Below are positions 23,757 to 33,719 of a DNA stretch of 64,000 nucleotides, piece after piece; position 1 is the stretch's first letter; each line of letters begins with the position of its first letter. This DNA comes from Liopterus haemorrhoidalis (taxonomy: Eukaryota > Arthropoda > Insecta > Coleoptera > Dytiscidae): NCBI GenBank assembly GCA_963971575.1, contig OZ020617.1, forward strand, positions 20,359,403 through 20,423,402. The letters run 5' to 3'. A program made the translations under genes and the position numbers. The notes below the pieces were generated by a model that made no database searches, was not told the origin of the DNA, and saw only the letters and a program-made list of their open reading frames with translations.

Positions 23757-24838
23757 TAAGCTGTTCACTTTTGTAAGAACAAACTAAGAGGGAATTTTGT
23801 TTTCAATAAGTTTGCACCTTTGAAGCTGTATGTCATGTTGGTATTAAAAAATGTCACTTTTTTAAAATGTCGATCCATTTGACATATGTCATAATGAAAA
23901 ATCATATCTTAATTATAATGATCAAAACCTTATCAACCTAAAGTCGGTTTTACAGCGTAAGGAATATTTTAATTGACATTTAAAGTCAGTAACACACCAT
24001 AAAAATAACCAAAATAACCAGATCTATGGTGTATTTCAAAGTAGAAAAATGTATTTAAGAAGATAGGAGCTGTTTGTCCTTGCTTCGGATTGGCTTAGAA
24101 CGTCATCCCTATTACAATGTTAAAATATTGTTTTTAGTCCAATTTGACAGATGTTCAGTGTCGTACATTGGAAATATATATTATTTATATTATTTTATTT
24201 TTTTCTTGTATTTTGTTATTATTTACATATTTAGAATTTTATTTATATTCTTGGCGTAGATTTTATAGAGAAAATTCTCAATGTAATTTGTTTTTACGCA
24301 GTTATATATTTTTGAGCAAGATAGAGGACTAATGTGAGGCCAAAAGACGGGCTGGGCTAGCTGATTGTGTCCAAAGAAGAAGTTATTGATATAATTTTTA
24401 GACCTTCATATATACATATATTTTTAATTTTTATTTATAATAAATATTTAAATAATAAATTTTAGCTCTGAAGATATATTGATTGTTTTTTTGCTTTATT
24501 TAAACTATTTTAGCCAAATTTCTCTTTTTATATATAGTACATAATTTTTAAAATTAAATTTTATTTAATTTTTCAAATTTCCCATTAAACTGAATTTATG
24601 TCGTATAAATAACGTAAGTGTATTATCTGCCTTGTTTATTTCAATATCTTATTAACCTTTTTTAAATTAAAAAAAAAAAATCACTTGCTAACCCAGTTAC
24701 TACGCCCATGCCCTAGTTCTTATTTTAAATTTTCCGCTATACTGTATTTGTCCAGTGTAAATCGTACTCGGTTCGCAGCGCTATCTTTTTTAATTTGAAA
24801 TAGACCATAGTGTGTTCTTACAAAAGTGAACAACTTAT
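23757..24838 (+). mobile_element. Family C inverted-repeat element, tandem copy 1
   Basis: Starts TAAGCTGTTCACTTTTGTAA and ends with the inverse (TTACAAAAGTGAACAACTTA). The inner terminal regions also contain CATAGTGTGTTC and GAACAAACTAAGAGG. It is about 1.08 kb. A 61-codon frame at 24074-24259 (MSLLRIGLERHPYYNVKILF...) is kept open in both copies but has no recognisable family. The element abuts copy 2 with only TA between them. Confidence 0.8.
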
Positions 24839-25974
24839 ATAAGCAGTTCACTTTTGTAAGAACAAACTAAGAGGGAATTTTGTTTTCAATAGTTTGCACT
24901 TTTGAAGCTGTATGTCAGGTTGGTATAAAAAAATGTCACTTTTTTAAAATGTCGATCCATTTGACATATGTCATAATGAAAAATTATATCTTAATTATAA
25001 TGATCATAACCTTATCAACCTAAAGTCGGTTTTACAGCATAAGGAATATTTTTAATTGACATTTAAAGTCAGTAACACACCATAAAAGTAACCAAAATAA
25101 CCAGATCTATGGTCTATTTCAAAGTAGAAAAATGTGTGTAAGAAGATAGGAGCTGTTTGTCCTTGCTTCGGATTGGTTTAGATCGTCATCCCTATTACAC
25201 TGTAAAAATATTGTTTTTATTCCAAGTTGACAGATGTTCAGTGTCGTACATTGGAAATATATATTATTTATATTATTTAATTTTTCTCATATATTTTGTT
25301 ATTATTTACATATTTAGACTTTTATTTATATTCTTGGCGTAGATTTTATGGAGAAAATTCACCATGTAATTTGTTTTTACGCAGTTATATATTTTTTAGG
25401 TTATCTGACATATAAATATTTTTTGACACTTGACATTTAACAGATCAAGAGAGAGGACTAATGTGAGGCCAAAAGACAGCCCAGCTGATTGTGCCCAAAG
25501 ATGAAGTTATTGATATAATTTTTAGACCTTCATATATACATATATTTTTAATTTTTATTTACAATAATTATTTAAATAAGAAACTTTAGCTCTGAAGATA
25601 TATTGTTTGTTTTATTGCTTTGTTTAAACTCTTTTAGCCAAATATCTCTTTTTATATATAGTATATAATTTTTAAAATTAATATTTTTTTAACTTTTTCA
25701 AATTTCCCATTAAACTGAATTTATGTCGCATAAATAACATAAGTGTATTATCCGCCTTGTTTATTTCAATATCTTATTAACCTTTTTTATATTAAAAAAA
25801 AAAAAAACACTTGCTAACCCAGTTGATACGCCCATGCCCTAGTTGTAACTTATTTTAAATTTCCCGCTATACTGTATTTGATCAGTGTAAATCGTACTCG
25901 GTTCGCAGCGCTATCTACTTTTTTCTACTTTGAAATAGACCATAGTGTGTTCTTACAAAAGTGAACAGCTTATA
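24839..25974 (+). mobile_element. Family C inverted-repeat element, tandem copy 2
   Basis: Same ends and interior as copy 1, with a ~45-bp extra segment near 25397-25445 that copy 1 lacks. The corresponding 61-codon frame is at 25157-25342. Ends in GTGAACAGCTTATA. A lone left end of this family (CTGTTCACTTTTGTAA) is seen at 39826. TA targets suggest a Tc1/mariner-type element; no transposase is visible. Confidence 0.8.
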
Positions 25975-26339
25975 GTTAAGAAATCCACAAAAATTACTGT
26001 TGGTAGTACTGAATAAACACAAAATCTGCAATTATTTTTCTTAACTTGGCGACCTTGTCATGAAAAAATCGGCATTTGACATAATTTTTCTTTTGCTTGT
26101 TTAATTTGAGTGATGTACTGTCAAAAATAAAATATGTTATTGACGTTTAACGTTTCGACAAGTTGACGTTTTGACAATAAATATTGGTGGAAAAAACTAA
26201 AAGGAATTCATGCTGCTAACTTTATGAAAAAATGATGTCCACAAATGTAATAAATATACATAAATATAAACATAAAAATATATATTTGAATGTTTACTTT
26301 ATTATAATTATTATTTTACACTATTCTATAATATTTTAA
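25975..26339. other. Unassigned AT-rich DNA
   Basis: No motif recognised. Confidence 0.3.
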
Positions 26340-26512
26340 CTACACAAGTCGTTCTAAATATTCATTTATTAATTGTTTACGTAATTCAATTCCAGCTGCA
26401 TCACGTGCATTCAAATTATCGTCTGGTACTTGTCCATCTATTATCAATTGATGCAACACGTATTCATTTAGTTCTTCAGATACTGGCGACGCTGAGTTGA
26501 CGGGCACAAAAA
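26340..26512 (-). pseudogene. Possible Harbinger transposase C-terminus
   Basis: On the minus strand a frame of about 56 codons reads VSEELNEYVLHQLIIDGQVP, then DAAGIELRKQLINEYLERLV and a stop. The ending (G..LR..LI...) is like the C-termini of PIF/Harbinger transposases. It carries no catalytic residue. Family assignment is by eye only. Confidence 0.45.
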
Positions 26513-27010
26513 TTATTTTCCTTGTTTTTGCTCATCACTTCGATCCATTTACTTTTTCTTTTGCTTATCACCGATGAGAGATTGATACTTTGCAAAAGTG
26601 ATACTTTGCCTCGGGTGCAGCAATATCTTGGTTCGGTTCAGACTGGCAGTACAATATTTTTTCATATATAGTTCTTACATACTCGTATAATGTGAAGTAC
26701 ACAAGCAGCAACTATTATTGGTATCTATTTCAAATAAGCCAATATTGTAACCGATGCTATAGTACAAAACTGTATTTTTGGATATACGAAATCATTACCT
26801 ATTTTTTATAAATGCATTTTGTCCATAGTATCATAATAATTTGCTCCTAGAGATTTTTTTTTTAGCAAGAGATGTCTATTCTTCATCCATATTTATAATA
26901 AAATTGTTCTAATTAATCTTTCTTTTATAGTCAAATGTCAAAAAATAAATGTCAAATTCTTAATTGCTATTTAATCCGTACCCATGGTAGTGATTAAATT
27001 TTATTAATAG
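26513..27010. other. Unassigned AT-rich DNA
   Basis: No coding similarity recognised. Confidence 0.3.
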
Positions 27011-27766
27011 TCAACAGCTTAAGCCTAATTTTGCCGGTCGCTATGGCGTAGTGGTCAGCTCATTTGACTGCAAACCATGCGGGCTCGGGTTCGAATTCCG
27101 GTAATGGCATGGATGTTTGTATTTGTTATAAAATTTCTAATGTATCCATAATAAAAATAAAGATATCCTGGTTAATGGCCATCGTAGCTAAGACCAAAAA
27201 ACTAGTAAAAAAAAAGCCTAAATTAAGTATGCGGTGCAACGAAATTTAATTTTTAATTATTAGTTAAGAGTTAATTATGACCGGTACAACTCTTGCAATT
27301 TTCAGCCGTCTTTATTTAAACAGTGTTTAGTTTAGATATAGTTACTATGTTTCTGAATTCACAATAAATTAAAAACTGTCTGATTTTTAAAGAGTGTTTA
27401 ATTTAGATAATGTTATAGAATCCTTTGTCTCTGAATAGCCCTGTAAGTAATTAGCAAAATAGATTTACATATTTAGCAAAACACCAGGTTAAATATTTCT
27501 AACTTACATAATTCTTACAAAACAAAATATGAGTGTATATAGACAAACTATAAATGATCAATTACTAAAATCAATGACTCCTCATGAAAAACCAAGGAGC
27601 CATGGCCCTACCATTGCAAAATTATGGCAACACAATCAAAAATTAATTATTGAAAAGCTTTTATCTTCTTTAAAAATACCGATAAATACAAATAAACATA
27701 CACGCGTTTTAGTACGGAACGCTGTTTTTGCCATGCATTTGACGCGACGAAGCACGCTTTGTATTT
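27011..27766 (+). repeat. Direct duplication unit 1 with SINE-like head
   Basis: Begins TCAACAGCTTAAGCC and is repeated nearly unchanged at 28556-29367. At 27033-27110 it holds a tRNA-like head: A-box TGGCGTAGTGG and B-box GGTTCGAATTC. The acceptor ends pair in only a few positions, so it is a SINE-type head rather than a tRNA gene. A frame at 27529-27780 (MSVYRQTINDQLLKSMTPHE...) is shared with unit 2 but matches no family I know. Confidence 0.8.
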
Positions 27767-27842
27767 ACTACTATAACTAAATTGCTATTCTTACATTACC
27801 CTAAATTACATCAGTACATTGGTATTTTTTAGTGGACAATTG

Positions 27843-28040
27843 AAATGCGGGAACTATATTTCTTCCACGACGTAGGCAACCACTAAGAAGAGATTTCTCG
27901 AAATTCGACCCCTAGGGGGCGAAAACGGATTTCTCAATATCGCTTGATGAAATAACGACTTGCTTTTTACTTATTATAGTTACCCGTACGCATGTATACA
28001 AATTTAATTTAGGATTTTGTTGCAATCAACACTTAACGGG
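27843..28040 (+). repeat. Helitron-like fragment
   Basis: Shares the order CCACGACGTAGGCAACCACT, AAATTCGACCCCTAGGGGGC and CTTGCTTTTTACTTA with the element at 5787-6279, with substitutions. The 3' hairpin end is missing. Just downstream, about 28206-28390 on the minus strand, is a 55-codon frame (ETWAKSVKKIENLINEWWET...) of unknown identity. Confidence 0.5.
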
Positions 28041-28555
28041 GCGAATCTACTTTAAATCAGGGCGAGTTATATAATTTTTCGTAACTTATTTGTTTGTTGA
28101 GTTATAACATTCCTTTCTGGCATATAGGTAACTTTTTAAAATCTTTCGATAGTGTTCTGACAGTTTTTTAAATTTCATTCCTAAAGGGTAAATTTGTATT
28201 TTTTATTAGAAATAAGAAATTCCAAGAGAGTTCCAATTGTAATGCATGATATCGTCGTCATCAAACTATCGCTGTCATTTCTTGTATTTATTATTATTGG
28301 ATTAATATCATGAACAATCCTTTCCGTTTCCCACCATTCATTTATTAAATTTTCGATTTTTTTAACAGATTTTGCCCAAGTTTCACAACTAATTTGAAGC
28401 CATATTTTAATTAATATTTATTACTAGACACTGACAGTTAAGACAAATAACACAAAACATTTTTAAAATCGCTGTAAAATGGTAAATAGATTATTATATG
28501 AATGCACTACTTGATACATACATGTAACAATCACCTATCAGCAATCCGACTATAT

Positions 28556-29367
28556 TCAACAGCTTAAGCCAAATTTGCCGGTCGCTATGGCGTAGTGGTC
28601 AGCTCATTTGACTGCTAACCATGCGGGCTCGGGTTCTAATCCTGTTAATGGCATGGATGTTTGTATTTGTTATAAAATTTCTAATGTATCCATAATAAAA
28701 ATAAAGATATCCTGGTTAATGGCCATCGTAGCTAAGCCCAAAAAACTAACAAAAAAAAAGCCTAAATTAAGTATGCGGTGCAACGAAATTTAATTTTTAA
28801 TTATTAGTTAAGAGTTAATTATGACCAGTACAAACTAGTTGCACTGACTATTAACCAGTGATATATCGCGTTCATTTATTTCGCTACCATCTCTTGCAAT
28901 TTTCAGCCGTCTTTATTTAAACAGTGTTTAGTTTAGATATAGTTACTATGTTTCTGAATTCACAATAAATTAAAAACTGTCTGATTTTTAAAGAGTGTTT
29001 AATTTAGATAGTGTTATAGAATCCTTTGTCTCTGAATAGCCCTGTAAGTAATTAGCAAAATAGATTTACATATTTAGCAAAACACCAGGTTAAATATTTC
29101 TAACTTACATAATTCTTACAAAACAAAATATGAGTGTATATAGACAAACTATAAATGATCAATTACTAAAATCAATGACTCCTCATGAAAAACCAAGGAG
29201 CCATGGCCCTACCATTGCAAAATTATGGCAACACAATCAAAAATTAATTATTGAAAAGCTTTTATCTTCTTTAAAAATACCGATAAATACAAATATACAT
29301 ACACGCGTTTTAGTACGGAACGCTGTTTTTGCCATGCATTTGATGCGACGAAGCACGCTTTGTATTA
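28556..29367 (+). repeat. Direct duplication unit 2 with SINE-like head
   Basis: Near-identical to 27011-27766 apart from an insertion of about 57 bp near 28828-28890 and scattered substitutions. The tRNA-like head is at 28577-28655; its B-box is decayed to GGTTCTAATCC. The 1545-bp offset and shared length point to a segmental duplication or two inserts of one larger element. Confidence 0.8.
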
Positions 29368-29579
29368 TTTACTTGGGCCGGCAAGCCAAATCGAAACTGG
29401 CTCCGTTTCCAGACGGTTTGACGGAGAGCTGGCGGGTAGACCGAATGGTCAGATTATGCGGTAGAATTACATTAAGCGCGTCAACAGGATGTTGGCACGT
29501 TAGTACGAGTTACAGTTGCATATATGTGTTTTTTTACAGTGTTGTGTCGTGTGTGTGTGTTGTTTTGTGTTACTATTAG
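29130..29579 (+). CDS. Hypothetical frame in duplication unit 2 (149 codons)
   Basis: The first ~78 residues (MSVYRQTINDQLLKSMTPHE, then SHGPTIAKLWQHNQKLIIEK) are the same as at 27529 with two substitutions (K to I, T to M). After HLMRRSTLCI the frame runs into unrelated downstream sequence with low-complexity VSCVCVVL. No domain, signal or catalytic motif is recognised. It may be a fragment of an element's protein or chance. Confidence 0.2.
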   Translation: MSVYRQTINDQLLKSMTPHEKPRSHGPTIAKLWQHNQKLIIEKLLSSLKIPINTNIHTRVLVRNAVFAMHLMRRSTLCIIYLGRQAKSKLAPFPDGLTESWRVDRMVRLCGRITLSASTGCWHVSTSYSCIYVFFYSVVSCVCVVLCYY

Positions 29580-29581
29580 AA

Positions 29582-30306
29582 ATGAACAGTATCAGTAACC
29601 TTTTGAATAAATATTTTCCTCGCATTCTCTCGAGGAAAAACTCGAAATAAAACAATAAAGATGACCGCTACCGGATTTGGACATTTCAAAAAATCAGAAT
29701 GTTTCTGCTTCTGCTTCTGAAACACGGACAAGAAAATTTAAGAACAATTGGATTTGCGGATGCGACGAAATGCAAGCTGTTTTTTGTTTTCCTTGCGTTT
29801 TATTCGGGCAGAATTAATATGGATGAAGAACGGTATTGCGGATTTAGTGCACATCTGGAAAAAAATTAAACAATGTCTTTAGTTTTTCTATGCTTGGCAA
29901 ATCAAATATTTTAACCCAGTTGAACTCAGCCTGTAAAAACGCAATAGTAGAACACAACGAAAGAGTTGACAAAAACAGGTTTGTTTTAAACAATCATAAA
30001 TTTGATTCGATTTACAAGACAACCAGCTACCTGAGATTTTGTTAAGTCACTTCTATTTAATTTAAGTACCCATATTTAGGTAGAGAAGTACCCGCGATAT
30101 GTACTTAACGCATTTTCATTTTTAAATTACTTCTCAATTTGTCTGCATTACAATTTTTGTGTCGGGGTTTTTTTGATTGATAATAAACGAGGTAATAAAT
30201 TAATGCAAGTTGAACTGGTTCAAAACTTTAGGTAAAATTGGAGGAATGAGTAGGGGATTGGCCGGAGATTAGCCCTACCACTCAATATTGTGACGAGCCG
30301 CCACTG
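29582..30306 (+). pseudogene. hAT transposase with TTF zinc finger, N-terminal remnant
   Basis: From 29582 the reading gives MNSISNLLNKYFPRILSRK, then across frames WICGCDEMQAVFCFPCVLFG (TTF-type zinc finger, Cys residues visible), then FSMLGKSNILTQLNSACKNA and IVEHNERVDKNRFVLNN. This matches the N-terminal part of TTF/ZMYM-like hAT transposases. Stops and frameshifts are present and the RNase-H-like catalytic domain is absent. The downstream edge ACGAGCCGCCACTG at 30306 (inverse CAGTGGCGGCTCGT) fits a hAT end. The left terminal repeat was not identified. Confidence 0.7.
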
Positions 30307-30617
30307 ACTAAAATAATAATTAATTTCTAAATTGGTCCCTAACATTGGACATAATGATAACTTTTAATAAGGGCTCTAGGTAGGGCTTAGGTTCAACCTA
30401 GTGACTCATTAATTTAATTAAATACGGATCGTAAAAGTTTTACGAAAATGAAATAAATTCCAATAAAGTTGTGAGACACATCTGGAGCAAATTTAAAACT
30501 ATAATTTTAAACTGTACTTACATAACCACGGCTTTGTATGCCCATTATTAATAGAACGAACAGTTGAAACAATTGGTTACTAATTGCTACTAATCCCTCT
30601 CTTAAGATCTTTTAGCT
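30307..30617. other. Unassigned DNA
   Basis: No coding or repeat feature recognised. Confidence 0.3.
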
Positions 30618-30665
30618 CTTTTTTAGGGTTTTGTAGGTATGACCAAAAAACCCTTATACCGTCAT

Positions 30666-30683
30666 TTTGTCGTCTGTCTGTCC

Positions 30684-30748
<65 letters not shown>
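30666..30748 (+). repeat. (CTGT)n microsatellite
   Basis: About 20 tandem CTGT units with one CCGT variant near the start. The other family A copies have only two to four units, so this is an expansion in this copy. Confidence 0.95.
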
Positions 30749-30749
<1 letters not shown>

Positions 30750-31220
30750 TCGGTAAAAATTGTAGCCAAACGGCTAAACCTAGAGAGTTGAAATTTGGCA
30801 TGCTTATACAACTCTTTGACCCGCACATAGGAAAAATACTAAAACATCTAAAAATCATACCCCCCTAAAAATATAAACAAATATGTGCTCATCGAAAACA
30901 AATTTTTTTTTTTTAATTCTGAGTAGGGTATCAAATGAAAGCCCTTAGTACGTAGATTAACGATCAAATTTTTATTTTTGCAAAATAAATTATTTTGATG
31001 CGATTTTTGCCAAAAATGTGCAAAAAAAATTTTGTCCCACACCCTGTAGCCCAGATGGTTTAAAGTAAAAATCTAAAAAAATTCTAAGTAATGTATATTG
31101 GTGTGAACCGAAATAGTACAACAGGAATTTTTGATCAGATTATGTTTTTGGAAAATAACGCATTTTTTGTGGTTTTTGGTTCACAAAGTACAAAAGTTAT
31201 ACCATTGTAAGACACTCACA

Positions 31221-31305
31221 TGCATAACGTGCGATGGCTACATGCGTTAGAGCGCTCTTAAACTGGCTGGTAAACGAAGGGTTTCGAGTTCGAGTACGGA
31301 GTGAA
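31221..31305 (+). repeat. tRNA-like unit inside family A copy
   Basis: GATGGCTACATGCGTTAGAG (A-box-like) and GGTTTCGAGTTCGAGTA (B-box-like) are spaced about as in a tRNA. Stems pair poorly. Same unit as at 20634-20725. Confidence 0.5.
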
Positions 31306-31594
31306 TTTTATTTTTTCTGTTTTTTTTTTGCATTTTTATTATGTTGAAATTATTTTGTCAAAATTCTAGTTATATTTTGTCAAATGTTGTATTTAATTTT
31401 TATGAGCGTAAATTTAATAACCAGTCTTATTAAATGATTAACAGACGATAAATTATTTTAAAAATATCGTTCATTTTGCCGTGATTACTACAAAGTAAAA
31501 TTTGTCCTACACACTCAGCATACCGCCTTCACTTATTATATACCTGCGAAACCCTGAAATGTGTGAATATTCACACTTCACATCAATTTTTTAA

Positions 31595-31680
31595 ATATAT
31601 TTATTCAAGGGTGCTTCAACTGCATGGTTATTAGCACCCCTGATTATCTGTTTTACAAATTTAGTATAATTGCATTATCA
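31595..31680 (-). repeat. LINE 3'-UTR fragment
   Basis: GTGCTTCAACTGCATGGTTA, followed by TTAGCAC, is shared with the 3' end of the I-type LINE (GTGCTTCAACAACATGGTTA near 52301). It is a short tail piece of that or a related LINE, same orientation. Confidence 0.5.
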
Positions 31681-31715
31681 ACATAATATATAAATATTTT
31701 ATGATGAAGAAATAA

Positions 31716-32403
31716 TGGGATTCGGACTGGTCAGAAATTAAAAATTAAAACAATATTTTAACTTCGCTAACGTTTCGATTTATTTTTAAATCTTCATCAA
31801 AGCTAGAACAAATAATGTAGCTATAGTTTGTGTTACAATTTGTTTTTTAAATATAAAGTTAATGAAGTAACTTTTACATAATATAATCAGTATCAAAATA
31901 CAACTAAATGTTAAAAATATAGTAATACTACGAATGATAACAAATACATGAAATAATAATACGATAAACCACAAATTAAAATTTTTACATACCCAAGTTA
32001 AAAAGTCACAGAATAAAATAAAATTATCAGAGAAATAAAATGCAACGTCCACATAATGTGTAAGGTCATTGAACTTGAGAAAATAATCTCTGAACTAATC
32101 GAGTATGAATAGGAAAATAGTGGATAGTTAAAAACATACAAAATTTAAAAAAAGAAAAATTTTCCACTTTTTTATTTCTTTGTATGTTAAACATATATTG
32201 TTTAATATTTAGTTGTAGTTTGATACTGATTATATTATGTAAAATTTACTTTATTAACTTTATATTTAAAAACAAATTGTAACAGAAATTATAGGTAGTA
32301 CATTTTTATTCTAGCTCTGATGAAGATTTAAGAATAAATAGAAACGTTAGCGCAGTTAAAATATTGTTTTAATTTTTAATTTTTGACCTGTCCGAATCTC
32401 ATA
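31716..32403. mobile_element. Long foldback (inverted-repeat) element with hammerhead-like motifs
   Basis: The left arm (31716 to about 31945) and right arm (about 32185-32403) are inverted copies over about 215 bp with visibly high similarity. Both arms carry a GATGAAGATTTAA...TAAAT...GAAAC motif followed by GTTAGCG. This motif is like untranslated sequence of Penelope-like retroelements. The spacer of about 240 bp is AT-rich and non-coding. It may be two head-to-head Penelope ends or a foldback transposon. Confidence 0.65.
32317..32345 (+). ncRNA. Hammerhead-ribozyme-like core
   Basis: CTGATGA, then a stem ATTTA-AGAA-TAAAT, then GAAAC: the order of a hammerhead core (CUGANGA, stem II, GAAA). 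Extra unpaired bases flank stem II, so activity is doubtful. The mirror copy on the minus strand at 31772-31799 has TTGATGA and a six-pair stem (GATTTA/TAAATC). Confidence 0.35.
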
Positions 32404-32414
32404 TTTCCTAATCA

Positions 32415-33060
32415 TATTATATTTTACGGACCTAACTCTTCTAATATAAATATTTAATATAATAAATTTAGATTATTAGAAACTATGTGAAATTTTATAT
32501 GTTGTCGAGTAGATTTGGATCCTCCAGGGGCGCACACAAGGGGGGGGGGTCCAAGGGGTCCGGACCCCCCCCGTACTGTGAGAAGTGAGGACTTTTTTTT
32601 TGCTCTTCACCTAAAACTTAGAAGTGAGGACCTTTTTTTTTTTGCTCTTCACTTAAAATTTAGAAAGGAGGACCTTTTTTTGCTCTTCACTTGAAATTGA
32701 AATTTTGCCCTGTGTTTATAAAAATTATGTATAATTGGACCCCCCCAAGCCAAAAATCTGTGTGCGCCCCTGGTATCCTCTAGATATTTTAAAATGTTTT
32801 TTTCATACGTATTGGCTGAAATTTGTAGTGCGTCTGTTGGAAGTTTGTGTTTGTGTCTTTGTACTGTATATTGTGGACGTTCTAGAATTACGTGTTCCAC
32901 CGAAAGTTTTGTGATGCAGGTGAGGCATATGGTTGGTGTATTTTTCTCGAATATGTATTGATGTGTGAGTCGTGTGTGTTAAATTTTGATTCTTGTTAGA
33001 ATTATTTGTTCATGTCTTGTTTTGATTTTCTTCCCCAGTTCAATACAAGTTTTTCGGCTT
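32415..33060 (-). pseudogene. LINE C-terminus (I/Jockey group), split by a hAT MITE
   Basis: On the minus strand: TPTICLTCITKLSVEHVILE, then YTVQRHKHKLPTDALQ, then NILKYLEDTR. This is the zinc-binding and terminal part of an I/Jockey-type ORF2 (Cys..Cys...EH..LEC). The coding and tail continue past the hAT insertion at 32525-32772 (IQIYSTTYKISHSF). Only the 3' end of the LINE is present. Confidence 0.6.
32525..32772. mobile_element. hAT MITE with internal GAGGACCTTTTTT minisatellite
   Basis: The ends CAGGGGCGCACACA and TGTGTGCGCCCCTG are inverted repeats. The flanks GGATCCTC and GTATCCTC are an 8-bp duplication with one difference. The middle has three ~45-50 bp units of AGAAGTGAGGACCTTTTTTT followed by GCTCTTCACTT. 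The same unit is found inside two other hAT MITEs with different ends (36271, 40285). Confidence 0.88.
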
Positions 33061-33300
33061 TTGTGATGGGTACTCCTTGTAAGCAAAAACTAAGTCGATA
33101 TCCTATCGGCCCTAAGAGATATTAAAGAATCCGTGAAATTACATATCACCCCTTATCATCCCTTAGGAGTTGAATTTCGAAAAATCGCTTCTTAGTGGGT
33201 GCTTGCGTCATGGAGGGAATATACTCTCCAAATTTCAAGTTTCTAGGCCCAGACGTCCGGCCTGGGCAATGATGAGTGAGGACATAGTCAGTCAGGACAT
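33058..33300 (-). repeat. Helitron-like fragment, inverted
   Basis: The reverse complement follows the element at 5787-6279: GTCCTGACTGACTATGTCC, then ACTTGAAATTTGGAGAGTAT, ATTCCCTCCATGACGCAAGC, and on to TTTGCTTACAAGG. The 3' hairpin is missing. Confidence 0.6.
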
Positions 33301-33303
33301 TTG

Positions 33304-33304
<1 letters not shown>

Positions 33305-33340
<36 letters not shown>

Positions 33341-33502
33341 CTATCTTGTACATCTTGCACATCTTCAGTCATGTAAAAAACACTGAAGATGTGTAACTTT
33401 ATGCACGAAAACGTTTCTGTAATGTTTTAATTACTGTTTTAATAAATTGACGAATATCAAGATAGTGTTTTATTTATAATATTTAAATTCGTCGAGAAAC
33501 TT

Positions 33503-33577
<75 letters not shown>
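33305..33577. repeat. Two (TA)n microsatellites
   Basis: About 15 TA units at 33305-33335 and about 35 units at 33508-33577. Between them is Penelope-like sequence containing GTTTTAATTACTGTTTTAAT. Confidence 0.95.
33359..33414 (+). ncRNA. Penelope-type hammerhead-like motif 2
   Basis: CTGAAGA (33383-33389), a short GTG/CAC helix and GAAAAC (33407-33412). Just upstream CACATCTTCAGT is the inverse of ACTGAAGATGTG, so the motif sits at an inverted-repeat junction. The core order is hammerhead-like with imperfect stem II. Confidence 0.3.
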
Positions 33578-33579
<2 letters not shown>

Positions 33580-33672
33580 TGTAAATTCTTGACGAGTAAT
33601 ATACAGATATAAAATGTTCTTCTTTAATCGTCAGTTTTAGTTAGGAAAATTAAAAAACAAGTATCATGGTAC

Positions 33673-33704
33673 GTTTCGCGTTTTATTAGTTAACGCATCT
33701 TCAG
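33673..33704 (-). ncRNA. Penelope-type hammerhead-like motif 3
   Basis: Minus strand: CTGAAGA, one unpaired T, stem GCGTT...AACGC, then GAAAC and GTACCATGATAC. Stem II is five perfect pairs. One extra base separates CTGAAGA from the stem compared with the canonical ribozyme. Confidence 0.35.
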
Positions 33705-33719
33705 CCAGTAGATAGAAGC

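Larger units (their letters stand above)
30618..31592 (+). repeat. Family A repeat, full-length copy (plus)
   Basis: Begins TTAGGGTTTTGTAGGTATGA and ends ACACTTCACATCAATTTTTT. It is the inverted counterpart of 20346-21276. At 30666-30748 its CTGT motif has expanded to a microsatellite of about 20 units. A tRNA-like unit is at 31221-31305. Non-coding; open frames across the CTGT array are artefacts of the repeat. Confidence 0.88.

Noticed and set aside
30580..30868. Open frames across the CTGT array
   Set aside because: The long open frames on both strands (SVCL and TDRQ repeats) come from the microsatellite itself.
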